DNA from: Dromaius novaehollandiae
Lineage: Eukaryota > Chordata > Aves > Casuariiformes > Dromaiidae
Assembly (NCBI RefSeq): GCF_036370855.1
Contig: NC_088098.1
Coordinates: 202,227,336 to 202,291,335, forward strand
DNA length: 64,000 nt
Reading direction: 5' to 3'
Shown: one piece after another, positions 1 to 10,393 of the stretch
Position numbering within the stretch: position 1 is the stretch's first letter
Layout: each line of letters starts with the position of its first letter
Made by a program: the position numbers and the translations under genes
Notes under the pieces: generated by a model
The model's input: only the letters and a program-made list of their open reading frames with translations
What the model was told of the DNA's origin: nothing
The model's database searches: none

Positions 1-182
1 TATGGCTTCCTAGTTGTCCTGCCCTGTCCTGGAGCACTGCATAAACACAGCTTCTGAGATAGTTTAGTTCCTTCTGAAATAAGGAGCAGAATGTTAAGAG
101 CTGAGTCAATCCATTTATAAAAGCTTTGTTATTATGGTTAAATATTGCCTGTTTTGTTGCCACTGGCTTTACTGGTCCAGCA

Positions 183-250
183 GGAGAATTTCTGTACGTT
201 GTTCACTCTTTACCAAGGAGAATTTCTGTACATTGTTCGCTCTTTACCTC
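183..250 (+). repeat. Tandem duplication, 34-bp unit, two copies
   Basis: The unit begins GGAGAATTTCTGTACRTTGT and ends CTCTTTACC. The copies are 183-216 and 217-250 and differ at four positions. No gene context. Confidence 0.9.
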
Positions 251-1604
251 GAATAGCATTCATTCAGGAGAGTATGCAGTTATGTTTAAGCACTGTAATG
301 AACAGGTTTGAATGCAAGGAAATGACAAAGCTGTGTCTTGTATTTGGGCCTTATGGCATTAAGTTAATTTGCATATCTACACAGTGGAGTCCTAATTTTG
401 ATCAAAAATAGAAATGTATATTTTCTCTTTGCACTTTTCTTCTTCAAAGTGCTTTCCAAATATTAATTAGTTAATCCTACAGTGATCCTGGCATTCAAAT
501 TTTTCCTACAGTAATGAAAAAAAAATTCTGTAAATGTTAATGTGCCAATGAACTTTGAAACTGTAGAGACTGTACTGGAACAGGGATGTATTCTGTCAGA
601 AAAAGCTCTGACTGCAGCATAAGGGTAGAGAATGAAATATTGTGCATAATAACATTGTCCAAAGGCACTTAAAGGTCAGATCTAAATTTTAAAGCCTTCC
701 TTTTCTGAGTGGAAAAGTGTTCCCTCTTTAAAGTGTTATCAAGTCCTTTTTAGTCCTTTTTCTATGACCTAGCCCTTCCATTTTATCTTATTATGGTGAA
801 TATCACCAGACTCCTAAAAAGAGTGTTCATTCTACTGATTCTGTTACTTAAGAACACCTGTAGCCACCCTCTGCAAAAAGCTCCAAAAAATAAAGCAAAA
901 AATACCTCTTCCTTTTCAGATCAGGTTTAATATAATTGAAATGCTAACATGCTCACTGTGACCTACTGGGAGTTGTCTGCATCTTCTGTTCTTCAAGGTG
1001 CATACAGTCTGGACCAGTGCTGAGAACCCAGGTGAAGCCAGTGCAGGTACCCAGCAGGGCTCTGTTTTGCTCTCACAAAATAGGTTTGTCAGTGACTCTA
1101 GATGGAGCTCAATACGAATATTCGTGGGCCCATTACTGTGTATTTGTGGTCAGAAAGGAATTTAGCACATCCCCAAGGATGACAAACAGCCTCAGTTGCC
1201 ACCAGCTTTTGTTTTCACACGGAAATGCTGTCACTGGGCAGCCCCTAACTCTGTACGAGCACTCGCAGGCAGAGGGCATCCAGACATGCTGACCAAAAGA
1301 AATATTAACACTGCAGCAAAAGACCTGAAACTACCAAAGCACCCAACCAAAAATAAAAACAATGTATACATAAGACAATAACTCTACCCCAAATAAGCAG
1401 AGTACCCTTGGGAAAGCAGGAGGGATTTCAGAAAGTTCATTAAGGACTTTGCTTATGGAGGGTGCTTGATGCCCTGTACCTTGGGCCTTGCTTCAAGGCA
1501 TGTGTGAGGTACTGTAAACAAAGATTTCAAAGCATTAACAATCATTAAAAAAAATAAAGAGAAGCAGTACAGTAAGCAGCAAGTGGGCTTGCTCTGACAT
1601 CCTC

Positions 1605-1715
1605 TGGGGTAAATCAAGAGTAATCCCACTCAACTCCTGATTTAATCCAGTAGTGTTCACAGTGGCACATTATAAAAGTCAGAGCAAAACCAGAATCAGA
1701 CTCTGTCTCTGTGCA
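1605..1715. repeat. Possible ancient sauropsid interspersed repeat fragment
   Basis: Contains TAAATCAAGAGTAATCCCAC and TCCTGATTTAATCCAGTAGTG, followed by ACCAGAATCAGACTCTG. This resembles the hairpin-like sauropsid repeat with AAATCAGGAGTAACTCC...GGAGTTACTCCTGATTTACACCAGTG...GATCAGAATCAGG. The central loop is shortened and the resemblance is by eye only. Confidence 0.35.
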
Positions 1716-3814
1716 ATGGGTGCTGAGGAATTCCTCAATTTGTGAGCTTTCCTTCCTTCTCACGTTGCCCAAGCTGAGCATACTTAGGTAAAAGGCAGAC
1801 AAAAAATACTGTTGTGCCCATCTGCAGATATGGAAGCTTAGTACTAGACGCTCCTAGGGATCTCATTCCTTTAAAGAAGGATCAAACAAGTGCAAACTCT
1901 TAATGCATACTGGGGTGTCCCCTTCACTTCGGCCTGGTACTTTCCCAGCAGCAATATGTTTCTGCACCTGATTTCTCTTTTTGATTATATACGATTATAC
2001 ATGAACTGAGGCAACATCCTTTCCCTGTGATAAGGAATAATTGGGCTCTCAGCTGAATGTGGCTGTGAAACCAGTGACTTGACTTCGGTGTAAAGTAGCT
2101 ATCGTTGGTGGGTTACTATTTTTACTTGCCACAAATCTTTCACAATAAAGAAAAAAAATGTACAAAAGAGGGTGGCTGAGGTCATTGTGGTTTACAGCTC
2201 TTCACAGAGAATTTTGTAGTGAGGCCTCTGTTTGAGGAATACTTCCCAGCTACTGTCTTATTCCCTGCCTTACCATAGCCCTGGTAAGCACTGCCAGCAA
2301 GCTTTGTAAGATCCTGCAGCTCCCTGCAGGGTTTGGTTCTGACTGAAAGGCTCTATTTAAATATTCACCTTTTGTTCAACATGCTTAATTATGATTGCAA
2401 TCGTTTACAATTTACATACTAAATTTCCAATGCCCCTGTGCTGTCTTGAGATCATTAGCTTTAATGAAGGCAGAAACAGGTGATAAGGTCAAACTGGCAG
2501 TTCTCTGTTGGAGCTTTTAGGTGCTGCAGAGAGACTGTGCGACTAAGTTTACCTTTCCCATCCAGTGCAGGGGCATCTGCTCCAGGTTCAGCGCTGACTC
2601 AGACAGATTTTTGCAATCTTAAAAGATGACTTGCTACTTCTGGAGCAATTCAGGGTTAAGAAAAAGAAGAGCAGGAGGAGGAATTGCTGGGATTTTTCTG
2701 CCCTGGTGAGTCCATGCTGCTGCAGTGGCACAGAAGGAGGCTGGAGTACAAGTGAGTGAAGCTAACTCTCACAACAGACCGAGGCTGTTCCAGAAACAAA
2801 TTGGCCTCCAGCAGTCCCAGGAACAAGGCGAGCCCATTTGCCTGACTAACACCAGTTTCAGTCCTGTCACCTGCGCAAATCGGATGCTCAGCTGACCAGT
2901 TCAGCCCTAAGGAAGGTGTTGAGTGTTTTGCCGTTGACTTGAATAGAAAGGAATAGACTTATATTAAACACCTGATACGTGGTTTCAGTCACAGAGGGTG
3001 GCTATACTGCTTTCCTCAAAAGACATGCTTAGCAGCTCTGAGTATCAATCATTTAAGAGAGAAAAAATTACCATTGTTAAGATTAAGAAGCATATCCAGG
3101 GTATATGGGTACATTTCTTACCTGGGTAAGAAATAATCTCCTTTTGTTGTTGACTTAACTTCCTGAGGAAAATTTTGCAGCTTGTGATCAACGGGAGATG
3201 TTTTTGTAGTAAAAACAAAAAGATCTTCTCTTAATGATCTTATTCAAATTCATTTTTGGCAAATTCCTTGAGACAAGGAAACGAGGCAGCACAGCTCACT
3301 CTTGAAGACAGACCACCAAACGAGTTAGATATAAGAGCAGAGCAAATGGCGTGGTGCTCTCCATCACAGAGCTGTTTGAATTATTTGTTGTGTTTCATTT
3401 TGTTGAATTTAGCTGATTTTTCTCTTTGCTGAATGGCTCTGAGCAGATGGTGTCTTCAATTTTTTCAGGTTTGTTTATTTCTATTTATTCAATGAATGTA
3501 CTGGATTTATGGGGAGCTGTGAAGTATGGCTACAAGTTTGAAATAAAAAAAATCAGTCATCCAGATCACATGGTATTGTTATTGTTCCCTGAACAACAGT
3601 AACTCAGGCTGTGTAAAATCATCTTACAGAAAAAAAATAAGAAAATCTTTATTCTTAGTATTTTTGGAGCATGGAAGATGACACTGGTAGGTTATGCAAC
3701 ACAAAAAAAAGTGCAGATAAGATGTGAGTCCTAGGAGAGTCATTCGACAGATGACCTTCCTCAGGGTCATTTTTCTTGTGAGAAAGAGGTCACCACTTCG
3801 CCAGCCAGACCTGG

Positions 3815-4015
3815 GGAAGAGCCTAGGTAAGGTCTACAGGCCAGGAGAAAGGCTGCCACGGCTCATCCAGCCCTTGGACTATTGTCCTATGCTGTTCATC
3901 TGTGTGGGCACCAGCGATACTGTCAGAGGAGACCTGGAAAGTATCAAGTATGACTACAATGGCTCTGGGGGCAAAGGGCAAGGGCGTGACAGACCAGGTG
4001 GTTTTCTCCTGTGGT
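3815..4015 (+). pseudogene. CR1-like LINE ORF1 relic (SGNH-esterase-like region)
   Basis: The plus-strand translation contains ERLPRLIQPLDYCPMLF, ICVGTSDTVRGDLE then SIKYDY. CR1 ORF1 proteins carry an esterase-like domain with an ERLPRLI-type segment, an HVGTND-like block and, further on, QVVFSS. Here the block reads CVGTSD. A one-base frameshift further on (about 3990-4005) puts QVVFS into the next frame. A short deletion before ERLPRLI is likely. The piece is not flanked by recognisable reverse transcriptase or a CR1 3' end, so it is an isolated dead fragment. It could belong to a related LINE clade. Confidence 0.7.
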
Positions 4016-4109
4016 TATTTAAGTTCTTTTATCTTGTTCTTGCAGTGTCTTTAAGATTGCATGGATGTGGGACCATCATTATCCAATGCACCTTTTGTCT
4101 GTCTTGATC

Positions 4110-7100
4110 TTTGACTACTCTTAGGTGGTTAAGTGTACTTCCATGTTCCCTCTGCCTGTTAATGCCAAGGGATTCTGTCTGTGTTTGCACTTCAGTGTCC
4201 GATTTTTTTGCTTGGAGTTGAGTGAGCAAAAACCTTTGTGGCCTTGTCCGATTGTGCTAGTTACCCTTTTTATGGTCAGTGTGAATCTTACCACCAGAAA
4301 TGGGAAAAGTATTCATTCTCTTGTGATAAAAGGCAGTGCATTTTAACACACTCAAGAGGTAATCAAGCACAAATAATAATTCAGCCAATTATCCAACTGA
4401 ACTTCTGACATTACCCAGAGACTTACTTGGTAGCACTGATTTTTTTCCCCCATCATTAGATTTTTGTGAACATGGATTAGCTTTTTGGCATGTTCCATCA
4501 AAAGGTAACTGTAAGATCTCACAGTGCTATGTCATGTGCTACCATCAAGCTACTGCAGCAGCGAGATGTTATTTTTAATGGAAAGAATGTCTCTTGGTGT
4601 TACAACTCATTCACAGGTTCTCCCTGAAGCATGCTCTGTAAACAACTAACTTTTCTGTGTAACAGAAAATTATGACAGCCTAGAGGGTTTTCTGTTCTCT
4701 GAAAGTAAACTTACTTCTTCGTACAAAATTTACTCTTAATATTTCTGATATTGCTTTTTATTCTAAATAAGGCATCATTCTCTAAGGTAGAAATACCTGA
4801 TCACATTTAATTCTAGGAGTTGAAAATCACCAGCAGTTAAAACAGCATGTTCTGTAGCTATGCCCAACCAATATGTGTTTTAATGATAAACAAACTCAAA
4901 TGGTTGAATTAAGCAGATGTATCTATTTAACCTTTTTTGACCTTCAGATTGGTTCTCTTGCTGTTTTTACAATATAGTACGTAAGTATATTAGTGGAATC
5001 TTTAATCTGTAAGAAAAAAGCATAACAATATCAAATGACTTGAAGCCGAAGTAAACAAAATTTAAACTGGAACACAATGAACATTTTTAATAGTGAACAT
5101 AATATCTTTTGATCAGATTATCACTTATTAACTATATAAAATCCTAAAATTATAGAGAGAAAAGAGAAAACTATGAAATTTATTTTTAAAAAATTGAAAA
5201 TTTCCTCCAAGCCTTTCAGTCAAGAATGGATCATTTTCCTGAAAAACATGTTTTAAATGTGTTAAATTACTGGTCACGTAAAAAGAAAATATTCTTGTGG
5301 CAGGGAGATCAGATATACAGTGCATGCATAATACATTTCATCTTTTTAATGATGCAGATCTGTCACTGCTGGGAAGCAATGAGCTTGTTGTTCATGTACT
5401 ACTCAACATGTGTGCAGATATGTCCCTATCCATCACTGAGTTGCCCCTAAAAACAAAGCTGCCATTGGCAGAAGAGTTCACACAATCTACCCCTTGCCAT
5501 CCTCTCTCCTGGGCATCCCTTGGGAGCAGGCAGGCAGCAGTGCAGTGGAGCCAGGGGTGGTGGGACACCACCATGGTGGTGGTGCACCATGGTGGTGGTG
5601 CCATGGTGGTGCGGACACCTTGGGGAGCTGGGACAGGGATCACCCCCCTTTGCTCCATGGCTCTGTTACACAGGTCAAATGGGATAATACCAATAGCTAG
5701 ACTGTACAGAGTCAAATGCAAATGGAAGAAGAGAGGAAGTCAGCTGAAGTGTGTGAACTTCAAAAAGGATTTGGCTTCTGGAACGGCTGGAAGTGTTTAC
5801 AAACAGGAAGTTGTTAATAGTGTATATATGATTAAGTACTGATCTCATTTGAATCCATCCAAGGCAGAAGGCACTTAAAGAATGCACCGATGATGGTCAC
5901 ACTGGTAACAGTGGTGACAGACTCACTGATCATTGCCTACTTAAACACATTCTGTGGCTTCCTCACAAGTTTTGCAAGAATGAAGAACTGCAGATAAAGA
6001 ATTGCAAAATTCTGTCAACCTAGGGAGTCTACTATCTAACAAACACGTTCCCCTTGTCAAGCCAATCAGCAGCAGCTTCCCATGCGCTAATTCATATTGA
6101 GGAACTGCCATCAGTCCAGATAGTAGCTCTCCTGTCTATCTTCTTTATTCACACCTTTTTCCCAATCCCTGTGAGATATGTTGGCCACACCTGTGAAGAC
6201 TGGTTGCATGTTGATTGCAAGTTGGCCAGTTTTTAATCTGTTCAGCAGGCCTGCTGAAGGAGTTTCAAAATCACTTTGTAGGACTTGTGATGGAGGAATC
6301 TTCCTGTTCCTAATGAGGAACACTTTCCTCACCAGCCCGATTCTATGCTATCCTTGCTCAGTCCCTTAGACCCCAGGGATTATTCCAAAGACTGCTAAAC
6401 TACAAGCAAATGTAAAAGATTGGTATATAATGGCAGAAGGACACTGGCCTGGATCTTGTCTAATAGTAATGAGTTGCCTCTGTGTAGTGAATACATATGC
6501 TTAACACCAGCAACTATGTAAACAAGTTAAGACAGAATTTTTTTGGTATGATACACACAGTGACACACAGCTGCCCATCAGTCAGCTCTCTGTATGACAA
6601 ATGGCACTGACAAATGAACAGAAGTCTGCGTCTGAGTTGCAGACTGGAGAAGCATGGCAGCATATGCAACCCAGGCTGAGCCAGCTAATCAATAAAAGAG
6701 AGCACTGAAAGTTTTAATTTTAGCAAGTATTTCTAAAAGGTCAGCATTTGATCTAGCAAGTAAAACCAGGTGCAGCTCACATTTTGGAAGGACATTTAAT
6801 TTAAATAATGTTTGTGCTGACTGCAAGGGGAAAGTCCTTGACACTGGTTTACTTGCACTCATTAGAAGATAACACTTACTGCATATTCAACCTTCTTTGT
6901 CATGTAAAAATTTAAAGTAGCATACAGGTCAGGGACTATGCTGAGAGACTAAGGCACCTTTTGGCTCTGTTAATGAACTTCTGTGAGGGAAAGGGTAAGA
7001 GCTAATCAAAGAACAGCAGGATAACATGAATAGCAGCACAGAGCCCACTAAGATGCTGCTGACTTGCCATCTTCTAACAGCCATTTGTTGTGCATATCCA

Positions 7101-8830
7101 AAATGGCCTGTTATGAATAAGTAGCTCTGTAGCACTGCCTTTGTAAAAGCCTGGACACTTTAGCCAAAACACCAGTGCAACAAATGAGATCACTACTGCT
7201 GTCAAATTGGGATAAATAACTTTTCCTGAACAGTACAAATAATCATCAGAGTTTGTTTATAGATTCTATCTCTGCACTGAAACCAAGCTGGGTTGGTTGC
7301 CAAAATGATCCCCACCTCTGTCATATGTGTTGGAGGATAACTTGCTGCAATGTTCAAAGCCTACAGACAGGGGCAATATCAGAAAATAATTTGACTCATT
7401 GCATAGGCCTTGTAGGGTGGTGAAAACAGATTGGCAGTGATCTTTGAAAGTTTCCAGATCTCTAAAAGTTTTGCAGTCTCTGTTAATCCAAGTCTTCAAC
7501 TGGGTTATCCAAGGATGATCAGTCAGGGCCCTGATAGCACCAAAAGGGTCTGTAACCACTTCCCCACTCCTATGGGTTTGGCTGCCTCTGCTCAAAGTCA
7601 GTTCTGATATGGTGCAGCCGTGTAACCTTGGATCAGACTTGTGTGAAGAAGAGCAGTAGGAAGACTCTGGGGCCTCTCCTCTTCACTTGGCACCTGTATC
7701 AATGAACTTGGTCCTTGCCTGAGCAAGGTTGTAGGTATACCTGCACCCGGTGTTGTTTCATGCTGATCCTGACCCCGGCTTGCTGACTTGACATCTTGGC
7801 TTGACCTTGGACTTGCCTCATCACTTCAGACTTGTCTGGCAATCATTGCATTGTGGCTGACCCTGGTTTCTGTCATGGGACCTGCTCTGCTCGTTTTGTT
7901 CTAGTCCTGTGGGACTGTGCCTGCGTTGGTGAGGTAACTGCCCTGTCAGCCTTGCTGTCACCCTTGGCTCCCAGCTCACCTTCCTCTGCAGAGCAGCCCA
8001 CTTCTACTGCTCTCTGGCAAACAGATGGTCCAGCCTGTTTCAAGGACAACTGAAGATTTTTGATTCCAATATATAAAACATTCAGAAATTAACATTTCTA
8101 TTGCCTCTGTATTTTCTGTACTAAAGCTGAAGAATGAACATTATCATCCACGGTGCTCTTTATGACTGTAAAGTTCAGATAATATCTTTGACTTCCAAAA
8201 CAGTTTGCTACAGAGATTTGTACTGTCCCCATTTTATCTGAATTGCCTCCAATAGGCAGACATACATTTTCCCCATGACTGTTCTACATACCAAAACTGC
8301 TTACATTTGTAATCAATATTGTACTATTGCGCAGTTGTGAGAACACGGCTAGTAGTTTGTTTCCTAGTTATTTTACCTGTTTGCTGCACATGCAGTCCTT
8401 TTCAAGCTAACACCTCTATATTGGAATTTAAGCTTGTTATTTGGGGGTCTGCCAATATAAGGCATATCCAAATCATACTGTCCAAATATTTCTAAAAACT
8501 GAACGATATCCTGGCACCCAAGACTGCCAGTCTGCTCAAACGTTTTGATCAGAAATATGGCAATTCTGAGCAGCTTTGACAGACAGGATTTAATCATTGA
8601 AATCCAGCTGTTCAAAAGCACAATTCGTCATCTGGAGGTCAAACTTAATCATCATTTTACTTACTTACTTTAAAACTTGCTATTTGCAATGTTAGACATT
8701 TAAAGAGTTTTTTGTGGTACTCTTATGAATTACAGCTGAGGCAAATGCCTACTGTCACTCTTTAGGTGTGTTTAATTCATATTTTGAAAGTCTTGTAAAT
8801 ACAAGTTAATAGGCCTCTTCATTTAAAAAC
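4110..8830. other. Intergenic, no gene seen
   Basis: Contains the CCATGG minisatellite and, at about 7600-8040, a stretch with many CTTGAC and GGACTTG words that looks internally repetitive. A 109-codon minus-strand frame at 7266-7595 sits beside it and has no recognisable domain. Otherwise nothing is identified. Confidence 0.6.
5567..5611 (+). repeat. CCATGG(TGG)n imperfect minisatellite
   Basis: Three decaying units of ACCATGGTGGTGGTG type (5567-5584, 5585-5600, 5601-5611). Each carries a CCATGG palindrome at its start. It lies in a locally GC-richer block and creates spurious reading frames on both strands. Confidence 0.85.
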
Positions 8831-8836
8831 TATAAA

Positions 8837-8886
8837 TGGAGAGCACAATTCACCTACTTCAGGTCTGTGTACTGATGTGATGCCCT
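8837..8886 (+). repeat. 50-bp dispersed repeat, copy 1
   Basis: Begins TGGAGAGCACAATTCACC and ends CTGTGTACTGATGTGATGCC. It matches copy 2 at 10344-10393 at 45 of 50 positions with no gap. The family was not recognised. Confidence 0.8.
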
Positions 8887-8940
8887 CCAAATCAAATTAT
8901 AAATGATCCTAATCTTCTTCTGTTATTACTAATTTTAGAT

Positions 8941-8977
8941 GTATATAGTACATCTAAAGTATAGTATATAGTACATC
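8941..8977 (+). repeat. Short direct repeat GTATATAGTACATC
   Basis: A perfect 14-mer at 8941-8954 and again at 8964-8977, 23 bp apart. A simple AT-rich local duplication. Confidence 0.8.
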
Positions 8978-9289
8978 AGTATAAGTGGCCAGCTCTAAAA
9001 CATCTGTTATGGATTTTTTTGGATCAGAGGCAGGAAATAACTATTTCACCAAATTTATTATTATCTGAATAATGTGATTTCCAAAGAGGTACAACATTTA
9101 ATGAATAAAAATGAATAACAGACATTTATGGCCAAGCACAGAATATATGCCTTTATATAAAGGGTTGAAAGAAGCTGAACTGCTAGCACAGAAAGAATGT
9201 ATGTTGCTTTTCCAAGCCAACAACAAAGAGAAATTTGAAAGCAGAAAAAAAATCTTGTTAGATTTGACTAGAGAACTAAAATAACAACA

Positions 9290-9480
9290 AGATCACCAAA
9301 ACTGCTCACCATATATGAGCATTCCCATTGGAGGCTCACAGGAATCACAGCTAAGGCCAACACTATTCAACATTTTTACCAATAATCTTGAAGTTGGTGT
9401 CAAATATCTGCTGGAGAGAACATGCAGACAAGAAATGGTGAAGCCTGATGAGGACCATGAAATCACACAGATCAATTAAA
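9290..9480 (+). mobile_element. CR1-type LINE reverse transcriptase relic
   Basis: The plus-strand frame reads GSQESQLRPTLFNIFTNNLE then VGVKYLLE. The CR1 RT consensus around this point is GSVLGPVLFNIFINDLE. The segment lies just before the expected FADDTK catalytic block, which is no longer readable. Neither end is defined, and there is no 3' tail nearby. A fossil of a 5'-truncated or broken LINE copy. Confidence 0.7.
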
Positions 9481-10343
9481 AATGAGGTATGAACAGCAGT
9501 GACTAAAAAAGCACCTGGGATGGTCGTGTGCTGTCAATCTTTTGATGTCCTCAACCAAAGATTTCATTTCTCTTCAAATGAAGACTTTTATGTCTTTTGA
9601 GGATATATGCCATAGCCAAACAAGTCAGGCTTTAGTCAAAGGTTAGTTACTTGCTCAAGATGGAGGTAAGTGGATAAAATTAAAGGAAATACCCCAAGAT
9701 TTATGGGAGGTTAAATCTTGTCTGTGCTTTAACTATTGAAAACTGTCAGAAGGAGTTGAAAACTGAATTTATTGTGCTAGCAATATGCTACCATGTTTTG
9801 TATAATTTTTCTGATACACCATGAGTTGCTTAAAACATCAAGGCTAATACCTTCTCCTAGCCCAGAATTTCAAGAGTATTTGGCTGCTTCAGCCCTTCAT
9901 ACCTTTACAGCAGAATCTAAATGGAGGAGCGCTTTGGAGCCCCTGAGTCTGGGTGTGCAGATTGGTTACACAATGGGGTGGCACCAATGTGTGTTTCAGA
10001 GTCTCCTTTTGTTCCCCGTCCTCCTTTCCAAAGAAAAGAAATCTGTGCATGCAGAGCAAAGGGAGATCCAGCACGCTTCACATGTTCCTGGTCTAGGCAG
10101 TGGGACCAGTCTTTGGTGTACCACAGCACTCAGTGGTATGTTAACCTTAAGAATCCACAGGAATTGACAAAGTACTTAAAGTCTTCATGCACTTCACTGT
10201 GCACATAACTGAGCTTCATGCTTATTCCTTCACTGAGTAATAATGAAACAACAAGCCCTTCCACTGGTATTGCTACTCTCTCTGACCGTTCATCTTACCT
10301 TAAAACATAATTTTTGTTTTTATTCCATATAATAACATATGTG

Positions 10344-10393
10344 TGGAGAGCACAATTCACCTTCCGCAAGTCTGTGTACTGATGTGATGGCCT
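10344..10393 (+). repeat. 50-bp dispersed repeat, copy 2
   Basis: Same orientation as copy 1 (8837-8886), 1507 bp downstream, 45 of 50 positions identical. The flanks show only weak similarity beyond the block. Confidence 0.8.

Larger units (their letters stand above)
1..3720. other. Intergenic, no gene seen
   Basis: AT-rich non-coding DNA. Apart from the 34-bp duplication and the ancient repeat fragment listed separately, nothing is assigned. The block at about 2340-2680 is rich in homeodomain-type TAAT and TTTAAAT motifs and could be a conserved regulatory element, but conservation cannot be judged here. Confidence 0.6.

Noticed and set aside
5297..5842. 181-codon plus-strand frame
   Set aside because: It owes its length to the CCATGG/TGG minisatellite, which lacks stops in several frames on both strands; no domain.
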